From Clostridiales bacterium (GTDB lineage Bacteria; Bacillota; Clostridia; Oscillospirales; Oscillospiraceae), in assembly GCA_004556755.1 (NCBI GenBank), contig SFFW01000004.1, forward strand, positions 76,188 to 140,187: a stretch of DNA of 64,000 nt, given 5' to 3'. Positions 15,981-24,505 of the stretch are shown here, piece after piece. The notes below the pieces were generated by a model. It ran no database searches and was not told the origin of the DNA. It saw only the letters and a list, made by a program, of their open reading frames with translations. Numbering within the stretch: the first letter of the stretch is position 1; every line of letters starts with the position of its first letter. A program made the translations under genes and the position numbers.

Positions 15981-17302
15981 TCCTTGTCTCCCTTCTGCCG
16001 TATGACCATGCGTATGGGGGTACCCTCAAGCCCGAACACTGCACGGATCTGATTTTCTAAATAGCGCTGATACGAGAAGTGGAACAGATCCTTCCTGTTG
16101 CAGAACACGACGAAGTTCGGCGGGCAGATGCCCGTCTGCGTCATGTAGTATATCTTCAGGCGGCGACCCTTGTCGGTGGGCGGCTGTACCCTTGCCTGCG
16201 CATCGGAGAGAACGTCGTTGAGCATACCCGTGGTGATGCGCATATGCGACTGGTCGTTTACGAAGTTGACAAGCTCAAAAATGCGGTCGGTGCGCTGACC
16301 CGTGACTGCGGATATGAACAGCACGGGAGCGTAGCTCATAAAGCTCAGGTCACGCATGACGTCCTTGCGCATTTTCTCAAGCGTCCCCGTCTCCTTTTCG
16401 ACGAGGTCCCACTTGTTGACTACGATGATGCTCGCCTTGCCCGCCTCGTGCGCCATGCCTGCGATCTTCGTGTCCTGCTCGGTAACGCCGTCACGGGCGT
16501 CGATCATTATAAGGCACACGTCGGCACGCTCGATGGCGAGCTGCGCACGCATGACGGAAAACTTCTCGACACGCTCGTCAACACGGCTTTTTCTGCGTAT
16601 TCCGGCGGTGTCGATAAAAACGTATTTACCGTATTTGTTCTCAAACTCGGTGTCCACGGCGTCACGGGTGGTACCCGCCATGTCAGCGACGATGACACGC
16701 TTTTCGCCGAGGATGTGGTTTATGAGCGAGGACTTGCCGACGTTGGGCTTGCCGATGACGGCGACACGGATGCGGTCGTCCTCGTCGTCATGCTCCTCCT
16801 CCTGGGGAAAGTATTTTGCGCACTCGTCGAGCAGGTCGCCGGTGCCGTGACCGTGAACGGCGGAGACGGCGATGGGGTCGCCCATGCCAAGCTCGTAAAA
16901 CTCATAGATGGCGGGGTCGAGCTGACCCGTGGAGTCCATCTTATTAACCGCAAGCACGGTCGGCTTGCCGGAGCGCAGAAGCATATTTGCGACCTCACGG
17001 TCGGCTGCGGTGACTCCGGTGCGAACGTCGGTGACGAGGATTATCACGTCGGCGGCGTTTATTGCGATATTCGCCTGCTCACGCATGAAGGAGAGTATTT
17101 CATTGTCGGTGGTCGGCTCGATGCCGCCCGTGTCCACGATGTCGAATTTTCTGCCGCACCACTCACATTCGGCGTACAGTCTGTCACGGGTGACGCCCGG
17201 AGTGTCCTCAACGATGGAAAGACGCTTGCCGCAGAGCTTGTTGAAGAGCATCGACTTTCCGACGTTGGGTCTGCCAACTATGGCAACAAGAGGTTTGGAC
17301 AT
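15977..17302 (-). CDS. der: Ribosome-assembly GTPase Der (EngA)
   Basis: 441 residues with two tandem GTPase domains and a C-terminal KH-like domain, the defining layout of Der. Domain 1 has GRPNVGKSMLFNKL, VDTGG and NKMD; domain 2 has GKPNVGKSSLINHIL, DTAG and NKWD. The KH-like end reads LKIYYMTQTGICPPNFVVFCNRKDLFHFSYQRYLENQIRAVFGLEGTPIRM. Der acts in 50S subunit maturation. It overlaps the PlsY-like gene by ATGA and follows the DUF512 gene by 12 bases. Confidence 0.97.
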   Translation of the reverse strand: MSKPLVAIVGRPNVGKSMLFNKLCGKRLSIVEDTPGVTRDRLYAECEWCGRKFDIVDTGGIEPTTDNEILSFMREQANIAINAADVIILVTDVRTGVTAADREVANMLLRSGKPTVLAVNKMDSTGQLDPAIYEFYELGMGDPIAVSAVHGHGTGDLLDECAKYFPQEEEHDDEDDRIRVAVIGKPNVGKSSLINHILGEKRVIVADMAGTTRDAVDTEFENKYGKYVFIDTAGIRRKSRVDERVEKFSVMRAQLAIERADVCLIMIDARDGVTEQDTKIAGMAHEAGKASIIVVNKWDLVEKETGTLEKMRKDVMRDLSFMSYAPVLFISAVTGQRTDRIFELVNFVNDQSHMRITTGMLNDVLSDAQARVQPPTDKGRRLKIYYMTQTGICPPNFVVFCNRKDLFHFSYQRYLENQIRAVFGLEGTPIRMVIRQKGDKE

Positions 17303-17314
17303 TTTTCCGCCTCC

Positions 17315-18688
17315 TTAATTCTGATTGTATTTGTAAAAGCATTCTCTGTCCGGGCTTCTTTCGGGGATGACGACCTTCGGCAGATTGTCGCCGGAGATGG
17401 CGTCCCACAGTGCAAAGCCGTCGGACTCGATGGGGTATATCGGCACGCCGAGCGCCGCCGACGCTTCCTCAAGGGTCACGTCGTCGAGGAAATCCAGCTC
17501 CTCACGACGCAGCATATTCTGCGAAATGAAAAGGCGCTCGCCGAGGTCACGGCCCTTGAGCTGGGCAATGAGGTCCTGCCCGGTTATAAGCCCCGTGACG
17601 TTTATGCGATGACCGAAGAAGTCGTTTAAAATGGGATAGACCCTTCCGTCTATATTATCATACTTTTGCTTTGCTGTAAAAACAAGTTTTTCAAAGAAGG
17701 GCGCAGCGGAGGTACCCGTGGCGATGGAAAACGGCACTCCGTCCGGCGTATCGGAAAGGCTCAGGGCGGAGGCAAACTCACGCTCTAACAGCCTTATCAT
17801 GCCGACGCCGTTTTCAAGCTGCGTATGCTCCTCGTAGAAATCGTCATCCGGAAGCTCACGTCCTGCGCATATGTACATTTCGTCCGAGCAGAAGAATATC
17901 CTCGTGCCGTACTTTTCAAGGCAGCGATCGCCGAATTCGGTAACCATGTCGATGGTTTCGGCGGAGTGTTCGGACGTAAACGGGACGAGAGGGTAAAGCC
18001 CCTCACGGTACTTCGTAAGCCCGACCGGGACGATGGAAACGCTGTGAACGTGCGGATACAGCGCCGCAAGGTCCTCCATGCTGCGCATGAGCGCATCCCC
18101 GTCGTTTAAGCCGGGGCAGCAGACGATCTGACAGTTCATCGTTATGCCGCCGTCGGCAAAGCGGCGCATGATATCCATGCACCTGCCTGCGTTTTTGTTG
18201 CGCAGGAGCTTAACACGAAGCTCCGGGTCCGTTGCGTGGACCGAGATGTTGACGGGGCTGACGTGCAGACCGATGATGCGGCAGATCTCACGCTCTGTAA
18301 GGTTTGTGAGCGTGATGTAATTGCCGAGAAGAAAGCTCAGGCGTGCGTCGTCATCCTTAAAATACATGGTCTTGCGCATACCCTTAGGGAGCTGGTCTAT
18401 AAAGCAGAAGACGCAGCGGTTTGCGCAGGAGCGGGGTCTGTCCATGAGATAGCTCTCGAACTCCAGACCGAGATCCTCGCCCTCGGCCTTGCTTATGTGC
18501 ACCGTGTGACTGCGCCCCTCCGGGGTGAGCAGCACGATGCTGAGCTCCGTGTCGTAGGCGTAGAACTTGTAGTCAAGCACGTCACGGACCTCGTTGCCGT
18601 TTATGGAGACGACACGGTCGCCGATGTGCGCCCACGGACGCAGCGGGCTTGTGTCTTCAATTTTGGAGATAACGTTTTCGTGGATCAT
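17315..18688 (-). CDS. DUF512 family protein (PDZ plus radical-SAM-like Fe-S)
   Basis: 457 residues. A PDZ-like N-terminus (SPLRPWAHIGDRVVSINGNEVRDVLDYKFY) is followed by a cysteine cluster of radical-SAM style, SCANRCVFCFIDQLP, then a barrel-like region (ITLTNLTEREICRIIGLHVSPVNISVHATDPELR). The C-terminal DUF512 part contains FFCSDEMYICAGRELPD and SIATGTSAAPFF. This family often lies next to der in Clostridia, as here. The reaction is unknown. A weak GGCGGTG precedes ATG 18688. Confidence 0.85.
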   Translation of the reverse strand: MIHENVISKIEDTSPLRPWAHIGDRVVSINGNEVRDVLDYKFYAYDTELSIVLLTPEGRSHTVHISKAEGEDLGLEFESYLMDRPRSCANRCVFCFIDQLPKGMRKTMYFKDDDARLSFLLGNYITLTNLTEREICRIIGLHVSPVNISVHATDPELRVKLLRNKNAGRCMDIMRRFADGGITMNCQIVCCPGLNDGDALMRSMEDLAALYPHVHSVSIVPVGLTKYREGLYPLVPFTSEHSAETIDMVTEFGDRCLEKYGTRIFFCSDEMYICAGRELPDDDFYEEHTQLENGVGMIRLLEREFASALSLSDTPDGVPFSIATGTSAAPFFEKLVFTAKQKYDNIDGRVYPILNDFFGHRINVTGLITGQDLIAQLKGRDLGERLFISQNMLRREELDFLDDVTLEEASAALGVPIYPIESDGFALWDAISGDNLPKVVIPERSPDRECFYKYNQN

Positions 18689-18710
18689 CTTGCACCGCCA
18701 GATACAGCAA

Positions 18711-18738
18711 AAGGAGGAAAGGTACGCCCTTTCCTCCT
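18711..18738 (-). terminator. Terminator after rpmF
   Basis: An AGGAGGAAAGG / CCTTTCCTCCT hairpin just after the rpmF stop, followed on the minus strand by a short T-rich run. Some readthrough into the DUF512 gene is likely because no other promoter is evident there. Confidence 0.55.
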
Positions 18739-18746
18739 AAAGCATT

Positions 18747-18935
18747 TTACTTATTATCCTCAACCTTCAGGACCTGACGGCCGTTGTACATGCCGCATTC
18801 CTTGCAAACACGGTGAGGCATTTTGAAAGCACCGCAGTTGGGGCACTTAACAATACCGGGAGCGGTGAGCTTCCAGTGAGAGGAACGTCTCTTATCACGT
18901 CTCTGTCTTGATACTTTTCCCTTAGGGACTGCCAT
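18747..18935 (-). CDS. rpmF: 50S ribosomal protein L32
   Basis: 62 residues, AVPKGKVSRQRRDKRRSSHWKLTAPGIVKCPNCGAFKMPHRVCKECGMYNGRQVL, with the zinc-binding CxxC pairs of the C+ form of L32. It sits right after the DUF177 gene, the conserved pairing in bacteria. Confidence 0.98.
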   Translation of the reverse strand: MAVPKGKVSRQRRDKRRSSHWKLTAPGIVKCPNCGAFKMPHRVCKECGMYNGRQVLKVEDNK

Positions 18936-18973
18936 GGTGACACCTCCTGATTCAGCTGTTATGAGCAGCGTTA

Positions 18974-19462
18974 TTATTTATCCAAAAGCTGCTCAAGCAC
19001 AGCAAGTCTTGGATCAATTTGTTTTCTGCAATTGCAGGGACCGAGATTAAGGTCGGCTCCGCACTCGGAGCAGAGACCCTTGCAATCTTCCCGACAAAGG
19101 AATTTCGTTTCCATGTCCAGAAGAAAAAGCGTGGAAAGAGCATCGCCGAGATCAAGCTTGTCTCCGTCGAGAACAAAGGCTTCGGGATCATCGGAATCTC
19201 CGTCGGTGATAAGGGCTTTGATGTTCGTTACCTTGACGCTGTCGAACTCTTTACCACATCGGTCGCAAACGCAAGTCATGTCGGCGGTCACGGTACCCTC
19301 GAGTGTCAGGATACCGGCCTCGTTGAACACTCTGCCCACGGCATGGGGGTCGTGCTTAAACTCCTTGACAGAGGGGGTCAAAAGGTCGTCGGCACAGACG
19401 GAGCAATCAAAGGGGAGCTCCCGGCCGGGAATCTCAATTATCTCTCTCAGATCAAGCAGCAT
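18974..19462 (-). CDS. DUF177 (YceD-like) protein upstream of L32
   Basis: 162 residues. It begins LLDLREIIEIPGRELPFDCSVCADDL, has a middle ADMTCVCDRCGKEF and ends with a cysteine-rich tail FLCREDCKGLCSECGADLNLGPCNC then DPRLAVLEQLL, all typical of DUF177. Family members are tied to 23S rRNA or L32 processing through the conserved neighbour rpmF. ATG 19462 follows GGAGAGGTGCGCT, and the promoter at 19490-19518 excludes the longer reading. Confidence 0.92.
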   Translation of the reverse strand: MLLDLREIIEIPGRELPFDCSVCADDLLTPSVKEFKHDPHAVGRVFNEAGILTLEGTVTADMTCVCDRCGKEFDSVKVTNIKALITDGDSDDPEAFVLDGDKLDLGDALSTLFLLDMETKFLCREDCKGLCSECGADLNLGPCNCRKQIDPRLAVLEQLLDK

Positions 19463-19489
19463 AGCGCACCTCTCCATAGTCGCTTGAAT

Positions 19490-19518
19490 ATTATAGCTAA
19501 AGCGGTGGGGCTTGTCAA
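19490..19518 (-). promoter_or_regulatory. Promoter for the DUF177-rpmF operon
   Basis: Minus strand TTGACA, 17 bp, TATAAT: a perfect consensus match, as expected for a ribosomal protein operon. Confidence 0.75.
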
Positions 19519-19545
19519 CCGTAATTTGCACTTTTTGTGCGGAAA

Positions 19546-19598
19546 ATCCACGCCTCCCCAACTTTTTTCTTGCGGTGATCCGCAGGGGAGGCGTGGAT
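19546..19598 (-). terminator. Long nested hairpin after lepA, probable terminator
   Basis: A perfect 14-bp stem (ATCCACGCCTCCCC at 19546-19559 with 19585-19598) encloses a second 5-bp stem-loop TGCGG-tgat-CCGCA (19571-19584) and an 11-nt bulge. On the minus strand it is followed by TTTTCC. It lies in the lepA to DUF177 gap; terminator function is likely but the nested shape is unusual. Confidence 0.55.
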
Positions 19599-19634
19599 AA
19601 TGGAAAGGCGGAAGCCTCTTATCTGAGCCGGTCC

Positions 19635-21440
19635 TTACTCGTCGAGCTTTAAGACGGCAAGGAAGGCTTCGGTCGGGATGGAGACGGTGCCGAGCTGGCG
19701 CATCTTCTTCTTACCCTCCTTCTGCTTTTCGAGCAGCTTCTTCTTTCTCGTTATATCGCCGCCGTAGCACTTGGCAAGCACGTCCTTGCGCAGCGCCTTG
19801 ACGGTCTCACGGGCGATTATCTTGCCGCCTATCGCAGCCTGTATCGGGACCTCGAAAAGCTGACGGGGGATATTGTCCTTCAGCTTCTCGCAGAGCTTTC
19901 TCGCACGGGGGTATGCCTTGTCCTTGTGGGCGATGAAGCTCAAAGCGTCCACCTGATCGCCGTTTAGGAGCATATCGACCTTCACAAGCTCCGAGGGCTT
20001 GTACTCGCTCAGCTCGTAGTCGAGGGAGGCGTAGCCCTTGGTGCGGGCCTTGAGCGTGTCGAAAAAGTCGTAGATTATCTCGTTGAGCGGCATCTCGTAG
20101 CGCAGCTCGACAAGGTGCGAATCGAGGTACTGCATATCACGGTACTCGCCACGCCTGTCCTGACACAGCGGCATGATGTTGCCCACATAGTCGTTCGGCG
20201 TTATGATGCTCACCTTGACATACGGCTCCTCGGCGTGCTCAATGGCGGCGGGATCGGGGTAGTTGTGCGGATTGTCGACCATGACGACGCTGCCGTCGGT
20301 CTTTACTACCTTATATATAACGCTCGGAAGCGTGGTCACAAGCTCAAGGTCAAACTCACGCTCAAGGCGCTCCTGTATGACCTCCATGTGCAGCATACCC
20401 AAGAAGCCGCAGCGGAAGCCGAAGCCGAGCGCAACGGAGCTTTCCGGTTCAAAGGAGAGCGAGGCGTCGTTTAGCTGGAGCTTTTCCAGTGCGTCACGAA
20501 GGTCGGGATACTTGCTGCCGTCCTCGGTGTATATGCCGCAATAGACCATCGCCCTTGCGGGGCGGTAGCCCGGCAGCGCCTCGGCGCAGGGCAGCACGGC
20601 ATCCGTCACGGTGTCGCCGACCTGCGTGTCCGCAACGTTTTTTATGGAGGCGGTGAAGTAGCCGACGTCGCCTGCGCAAAGCTCGCTGCACGGCTCAAGT
20701 CCGATGGGACGCATATGCCCGACCTCAAGCACGGAATACTTTGCGCCCGTGGATTTGAGCAGCACCTCTGTACCCTTTGCTATCCTGCCGTCAATCAGAC
20801 GCATGAACACGATGACGCCTCGGTAGCTGTCGTACTGGCTGTCGAATATCAGCGCCTTGAGCGGGGCGTCGGGATCGCCTGCGGGAGCGGGGACGTTGCT
20901 CACGATATCGTCAAGCACCGCCTGAACGTTAATACCGTTTTTGGCGCTGATCTCCGGTGCGTCCATCGCAAGGATGCCGATTATGTCCTCGATCTCCTGC
21001 TTTACACGCTTGGGATCGGCGGCGGGGAGGTCTATCTTGTTGATGACGGGGAGTATTTCAAGGTTTGCGTCGAGAGCAAGGTAGGTGTTGGCAAGGGTCT
21101 GCGCCTCGACGCCCTGAGATGCGTCGACCACCAGCACCGCACCCTCGCAGGCGGCAAGCGACCTCGACACCTCGTAGTTGAAGTCAACGTGCCCCGGAGT
21201 GTCGATGAGGTTCAGAGTATAGGTCTCGCCGTCGGGCGCTTTGTAGTTCAGACCTATCGCACGGGCCTTGATGGTGATGCCTCGCTCACGCTCAAGATCC
21301 ATGTTGTCGAGGATCTGATCCTCCATGTTGCGCTCCTCCACCGCACCGCACAGCTCGATGAGCCTGTCGGACAGGGTGGATTTGCCGTGGTCGATGTGAG
21401 CGATTATCGAGAAATTCCGGATGTGGTCCTGATTTATCAT
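19635..21440 (-). CDS. lepA: Elongation factor 4 (LepA)
   Basis: A 601-residue ribosome-associated GTPase that back-translocates or helps stalled and initiating ribosomes. It begins DHIRNFSIIAHIDHGKSTLSDRLIELCGAVEERNMEDQILDNMDLERERGITIKA, then DTPGHVDF, NKIDLPAADP, and ends with the LepA-specific C-terminal domain GGDITRKKKLLEKQKEGKKKMRQLGTVSIPTEAFLAVLKLDE. The start overlaps the upstream XRE regulator gene by four bases. Confidence 0.98.
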   Translation of the reverse strand: MINQDHIRNFSIIAHIDHGKSTLSDRLIELCGAVEERNMEDQILDNMDLERERGITIKARAIGLNYKAPDGETYTLNLIDTPGHVDFNYEVSRSLAACEGAVLVVDASQGVEAQTLANTYLALDANLEILPVINKIDLPAADPKRVKQEIEDIIGILAMDAPEISAKNGINVQAVLDDIVSNVPAPAGDPDAPLKALIFDSQYDSYRGVIVFMRLIDGRIAKGTEVLLKSTGAKYSVLEVGHMRPIGLEPCSELCAGDVGYFTASIKNVADTQVGDTVTDAVLPCAEALPGYRPARAMVYCGIYTEDGSKYPDLRDALEKLQLNDASLSFEPESSVALGFGFRCGFLGMLHMEVIQERLEREFDLELVTTLPSVIYKVVKTDGSVVMVDNPHNYPDPAAIEHAEEPYVKVSIITPNDYVGNIMPLCQDRRGEYRDMQYLDSHLVELRYEMPLNEIIYDFFDTLKARTKGYASLDYELSEYKPSELVKVDMLLNGDQVDALSFIAHKDKAYPRARKLCEKLKDNIPRQLFEVPIQAAIGGKIIARETVKALRKDVLAKCYGGDITRKKKLLEKQKEGKKKMRQLGTVSIPTEAFLAVLKLDE

Positions 21441-21748
21441 ACAAGCTCCTCCAGTGCGGATTCCGCCTTGTTTGCAAGCACCCTCAGCTCCGAGATAAAC
21501 GCCCTCGCAACGTCCGCCGTGCGGTCGAAGCCGTCGGGATTGGCGCTGCGTCCGAGCAGGTAGTCGGCGGTCACGTTATAGTAATCGCAGACCCGACACA
21601 CGAAGCCGAGACCCGGTTCCCTTGCACCGTTTTCGTAGTGACTCAAAAGCGCCTGACTTATATTCAGATCGGCTGCCGCCTTGCGCTGGCTGAGACCGGC
21701 GCTGTGGCGCAGCTCGGAAAGTGTCTGTGAAAAATTACGTTCGTTCAT
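21437..21748 (-). CDS. XRE-family helix-turn-helix regulator
   Basis: 103 residues. The HTH lies at about residues 5-65 (FSQTLSELRHSAGLSQRKAAADLNISQALLSHYENGAREPGLGFVCRVCDYYNVTADYLLGR), with a short helical tail. ATG 21748 has GGAGAAAATGCTT ahead of it and is preferred to ATG 21754. It is translationally coupled to lepA by an ATGA overlap. The promoter contains a palindrome between -35 and -10, so autorepression is likely and lepA would be controlled with it. Confidence 0.88.
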   Translation of the reverse strand: MNERNFSQTLSELRHSAGLSQRKAAADLNISQALLSHYENGAREPGLGFVCRVCDYYNVTADYLLGRSANPDGFDRTADVARAFISELRVLANKAESALEELV

Positions 21749-21783
21749 AAGCATTTTCTCCGTTTTGTGATTACAGCCTGTAT

Positions 21784-21812
21784 ATTATACTTACAAATCG
21801 ACCACTTGTAAA
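21784..21812 (-). promoter_or_regulatory. Promoter and candidate operator for the XRE-lepA operon
   Basis: Minus strand TTTACA, 17 bp, TATAAT. The inverted repeat TTACAA-N9-TTGTAA (21791-21811) fills the spacer and runs into the -35, an ideal position for repression by the XRE protein. Confidence 0.65.
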
Positions 21813-21831
21813 TAGAAATCTTCCGAAATAC

Positions 21832-21860
21832 TTGAAAAATGCACGAGCCGGTGTTAAAGT
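21832..21860 (+). promoter_or_regulatory. Promoter for pta
   Basis: TTGAAA, 17 bp, TAAAGT, 54 bases before ATG 21915. Confidence 0.5.
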
Positions 21861-21914
21861 GTTATTTGGATAAATTTGCGGCCAAAAACGCCGCTTTTTT
21901 GGAGGAAAACCAAA

Positions 21915-22913
21915 ATGTTTGAAAATCTTATCGAAGTTCTGAAAAATGATCCCCGCAAGATAGTTTACACCGAAGGTCACGACGCCCGCATCCTTGAGAG
22001 CGCAGCCCGCCTCAAGAAGGAAGGCTTCCTTACCCCCATCCTCGTCGGCAATGTTGACGTCGTGAAGGAAGCTGCCGCAAAGGGCGGCTTTGACATCGAC
22101 GGCCTTGAGATCCTCGATCCCCTGACCTACGAAGGTATGGACGCAATGGTCGAGGAAATGGTCGCTCTCCGCAAGGGCAAGATGAGCGCAGAGGACTGCC
22201 GCGCGGCGCTGTCCAAGGGCAACTACTTCGGCACCATGCTCGTCAAGATGGGCGTTGCCGACTGCCTGCTCGGCGGTGCGACGTACTCCACCGCAGACAC
22301 CGTGCGTCCCGCACTCCAGCTCGTCAAGACCAAGAAGGGCGCAAACCTCGTGTCCTCCTGCTTCATTATGATTCGTGACGACGAGATGCTCGCAATGGGC
22401 GACTGCGCAATAAACATCGACTACCAGGACAAGCTCGACAAGGAAGGCAACGTCGTTCTTTCCGCAGCGGCACAGCTTGCAGAGGTTGCCGTTGCTACCG
22501 CTCACACCGCAGAGGTGTTCGGCATCGACCCCAAGGTCGCAATGCTGTCCTACTCCACCAAGGGCTCCGGCAAGGGTCCCGCCGTCGACCTCGTCCGTGA
22601 GGCGACTGCGATCGCAAAGGAAATGGCTCCCGAGCTCAAGCTCGACGGCGAGATGCAGTTTGACGCAGCGGTCTCTCCCGTTGTCGGTCAGCTCAAGTTC
22701 CCCGGCTCTCCCGTTGCGGGCTACGCAAACACCTTCATCTTCCCGGAGATCCAGTCCGGCAACATCGGCTACAAGATTGCCGCACGTCTCGGCGGCTTCA
22801 TGGCAGTTGGTCCTATCCTTCAGGGTCTGAACGCTCCCATCAACGACCTCAGCCGCGGCTGCAACGCCGAAGAGGTCTACCAGATGTCAATCATCACCGC
22901 AGCACTCAAGTAA
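21915..22913 (+). CDS. pta: Phosphate acetyltransferase
   Basis: 332 residues, converting acetyl-CoA to acetyl phosphate in acetate fermentation. It shows the PTA/PTB family course from KIVYTEGHDARILESAARLKKEGFLTPILVGN through NYFGTMLVKMGVADCLLGGATYSTADTVRPALQ to the end motif PVAGYANTFIFPEIQSGNIGYKIAARLGGFMAVGPILQGLNAPINDLSRGCNAEEVY. The match to GATYSTADTVRPALQ and FPEIQSGNIGYK favours acetyl over butyryl transfer. ATG 21915 follows GGAGGAAAACCAAA. No ackA is adjacent. Confidence 0.95.
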   Translation: MFENLIEVLKNDPRKIVYTEGHDARILESAARLKKEGFLTPILVGNVDVVKEAAAKGGFDIDGLEILDPLTYEGMDAMVEEMVALRKGKMSAEDCRAALSKGNYFGTMLVKMGVADCLLGGATYSTADTVRPALQLVKTKKGANLVSSCFIMIRDDEMLAMGDCAINIDYQDKLDKEGNVVLSAAAQLAEVAVATAHTAEVFGIDPKVAMLSYSTKGSGKGPAVDLVREATAIAKEMAPELKLDGEMQFDAAVSPVVGQLKFPGSPVAGYANTFIFPEIQSGNIGYKIAARLGGFMAVGPILQGLNAPINDLSRGCNAEEVYQMSIITAALK

Positions 22914-22929
22914 TACATAATGTGACGGG

Positions 22930-22956
22930 AGACAGGGCAAACGCCCTGTCTCTTTT
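22930..22956 (+). terminator. Terminator after pta
   Basis: AGACAGGGC-aaac-GCCCTGTCT followed by CTTTTT. The tadA start lies only 17 bases downstream, so tadA needs readthrough or a promoter inside pta. Confidence 0.8.
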
Positions 22957-22972
22957 TAAAAAGCGAGGTTTT

Positions 22973-23419
22973 ATGGACAGAGAAGCTTACATGGAAAAGG
23001 CCCTTACGCTTGCAAGGCAGGCGTATGAGGCGGGGGAGATCCCCGTCGGCTGCGTCATTGCGGATGCCGAGGGCAGGATAATCGGCACGGGGCGCAACCG
23101 CAGAGAGGAAAGCGGCGACGCCACGACCCACGCCGAGATCGAGGCGATACGCATGGCGTGCGCCGAGGTCGGCGACTGGCGTCTTCATGGCTGCACCCTG
23201 TTTGTGACGCTTGAGCCGTGTCCGATGTGTGCCGGAGCCGTGATAAACTCACGCATACCGAAGGTCGTGTTCGGCGCAAGGGACGCAAACACCGGCTCAT
23301 GCGGCAGCGTTATAAACCTGTTCGAGGAGCGCTACGGACACCGTCCTGCGGTGTACGGGGACGTTCTGGCGCAGGAGAGCCGTGAGCTGCTGCGCAGCTT
23401 TTTTGAGGAGCGACGCTGA
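22973..23419 (+). CDS. tadA: tRNA-specific adenosine deaminase
   Basis: 148 residues, making inosine at the wobble base of tRNA-Arg(ACG), whose gene is at 51052-51128. Zinc and catalytic motifs are THAEIEAIRMA (His, proton-shuttling Glu) and TLEPCPMCAGAVINSRIPKVVFGARD (two Cys). ATG 22973 has a modest GAGG site; the longer form starting at 22922 would run through the pta terminator. Confidence 0.95.
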   Translation: MDREAYMEKALTLARQAYEAGEIPVGCVIADAEGRIIGTGRNRREESGDATTHAEIEAIRMACAEVGDWRLHGCTLFVTLEPCPMCAGAVINSRIPKVVFGARDANTGSCGSVINLFEERYGHRPAVYGDVLAQESRELLRSFFEERR

Positions 23420-23444
23420 GTTTTCTACATTATATAATAGTAAA

Positions 23445-23480
23445 GCGCCCGACTTGAGGAATCCAAGTCGGGCGCCGATA
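23445..23480 (+). terminator. Terminator after tadA
   Basis: A 12-bp perfect stem GCGCCCGACTTG (23445-23456) with 23464-23475; the T-rich stretch following is weak, so it may also end the opposite transcript. Confidence 0.65.
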
Positions 23481-23499
23481 TTTATTCACTTGCAGGGGA

Positions 23500-24300
23500 T
23501 CAGTCGGTCACGATGATGATGACGGAGAAGGTTTCGGAATTCACGTCGTTGTAGAAGCTCAGAAGAGTTACGCCCTTTTCGAGGGGACTTACGGTGAGCG
23601 TGGTGGTGTCGCCCTCCCAAGTGTCCTCGTCAAAGCTCACGTCGGCACTGTATCCTTCGAGATCGTAGCTGACGGTGACTGCAGTATCGACCGCAAGGGT
23701 GAGAGTGAGAGTCTCGTCGTAGTCGTCCTCACTGAGAACGATGACGGCTTTGTCGGTATGGAAGGCGTCGGACGCATAGCCGATGTTGTTATACTGCGCA
23801 TAGTAGCAGATGTCCGCAAGATCGACGGATGCGCTGTCGGCGGAGTCGTAAAGACCCTCAAGCTCGTCGTACTCGTCCTTGAGCTCGTCGTACTTTGCTT
23901 CGGCTTTCTTGAGGTCGGACTTTGCGTCGTCAAGCTCGTCGGCGGTTTTCGGAGCCATGACGAAATACTGGTATGCGTTAAGTCCGATAAGAGCAAGGAT
24001 CAGAACACCGATGACGGCGATGAGAGCAATCTTCTTGCCCTTGCCTTCCTTCTTTGCGGGGGCTTCGTCGAACACGGGAGCGACAGGGGGAACGTCAAAC
24101 GACGGCGCTTTGGGGGTCGGAGTCTCGAATGCGGGTGCTTCGGGAGCGGGGCTTTCCTCGACGGAGGCGGTGCTTTCGTAAACGGGAGCGGTGACGGCAG
24201 GCTCTGCTGCGGGAGCGGGAGCATCCTCCTGCTTTGCACCGCAGTAAATACAGAATTTGGTGCCTTCTTCAAGTTTCTTGCCGCAGGTGGTACAGAACAC
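23500..24300 (-). CDS. Zinc-ribbon membrane protein with coiled coil and extracellular beta domain
   Basis: 266 residues. The N-terminal zinc ribbon FCTTCGKKLEEGTKFCIYCGAKQ is followed by a Pro/Ala/Glu-rich linker (about 25-80), one transmembrane helix KIALIAVIGVLILALIGLNAYQYFVM, a coiled coil (ADELDDAKSDLKKAEAKYDELKDEYDELEGLYD) and an acidic beta-rich C-terminal domain (TLTLTLAVDTAVTVSYDLEGYSADVSFDEDTWEGDTTTLTVSPLEKGVTLLSF) of Ig-like style. The function is unknown; the layout suggests a sensor or scaffold spanning the membrane. GTG 24300 follows AAAGGATGATTTAA. Confidence 0.7.
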   Translation of the reverse strand: MFCTTCGKKLEEGTKFCIYCGAKQEDAPAPAAEPAVTAPVYESTASVEESPAPEAPAFETPTPKAPSFDVPPVAPVFDEAPAKKEGKGKKIALIAVIGVLILALIGLNAYQYFVMAPKTADELDDAKSDLKKAEAKYDELKDEYDELEGLYDSADSASVDLADICYYAQYNNIGYASDAFHTDKAVIVLSEDDYDETLTLTLAVDTAVTVSYDLEGYSADVSFDEDTWEGDTTTLTVSPLEKGVTLLSFYNDVNSETFSVIIIVTD

Positions 24301-24317
24301 TTAAATCATCCTTTCTG

Positions 24318-24346
24318 AATATTATTCATTTTTTGTGAATAATATT
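24318..24346. repeat. Inverted repeat in the 24301-24620 intergenic region
   Basis: A perfect 11-bp inverted repeat, AATATTATTCA with TGAATAATATT, separated by TTTTTTG. It lies 18-46 bases upstream of the zinc-ribbon gene start. It could be an operator or an mRNA hairpin. Apart from this and the promoter at 24506-24534, I see nothing else in this 320-base AT-rich gap. Confidence 0.6.
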
Positions 24347-24505
24347 GCTTTTTTAAAATTTTCCGTGTTATGCTATAAATCAAGAATAACATTATTATCG
24401 GGCTTAGTCAATATCACCGTCCGACAAAATTCGTTAAATGCATACGTAATTGTAAAGGCGCAAAAAACTTTTGGAATGCAAATCGCTAAAAATGCACCAA
24501 AAATC

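Noticed and set aside
16079..17629. A 516-codon plus-strand frame opposite der
   Set aside because: It is a shadow of der and the DUF512 gene. Those have GTPase motifs and a CxxxCxxC cluster; the shadow has none.
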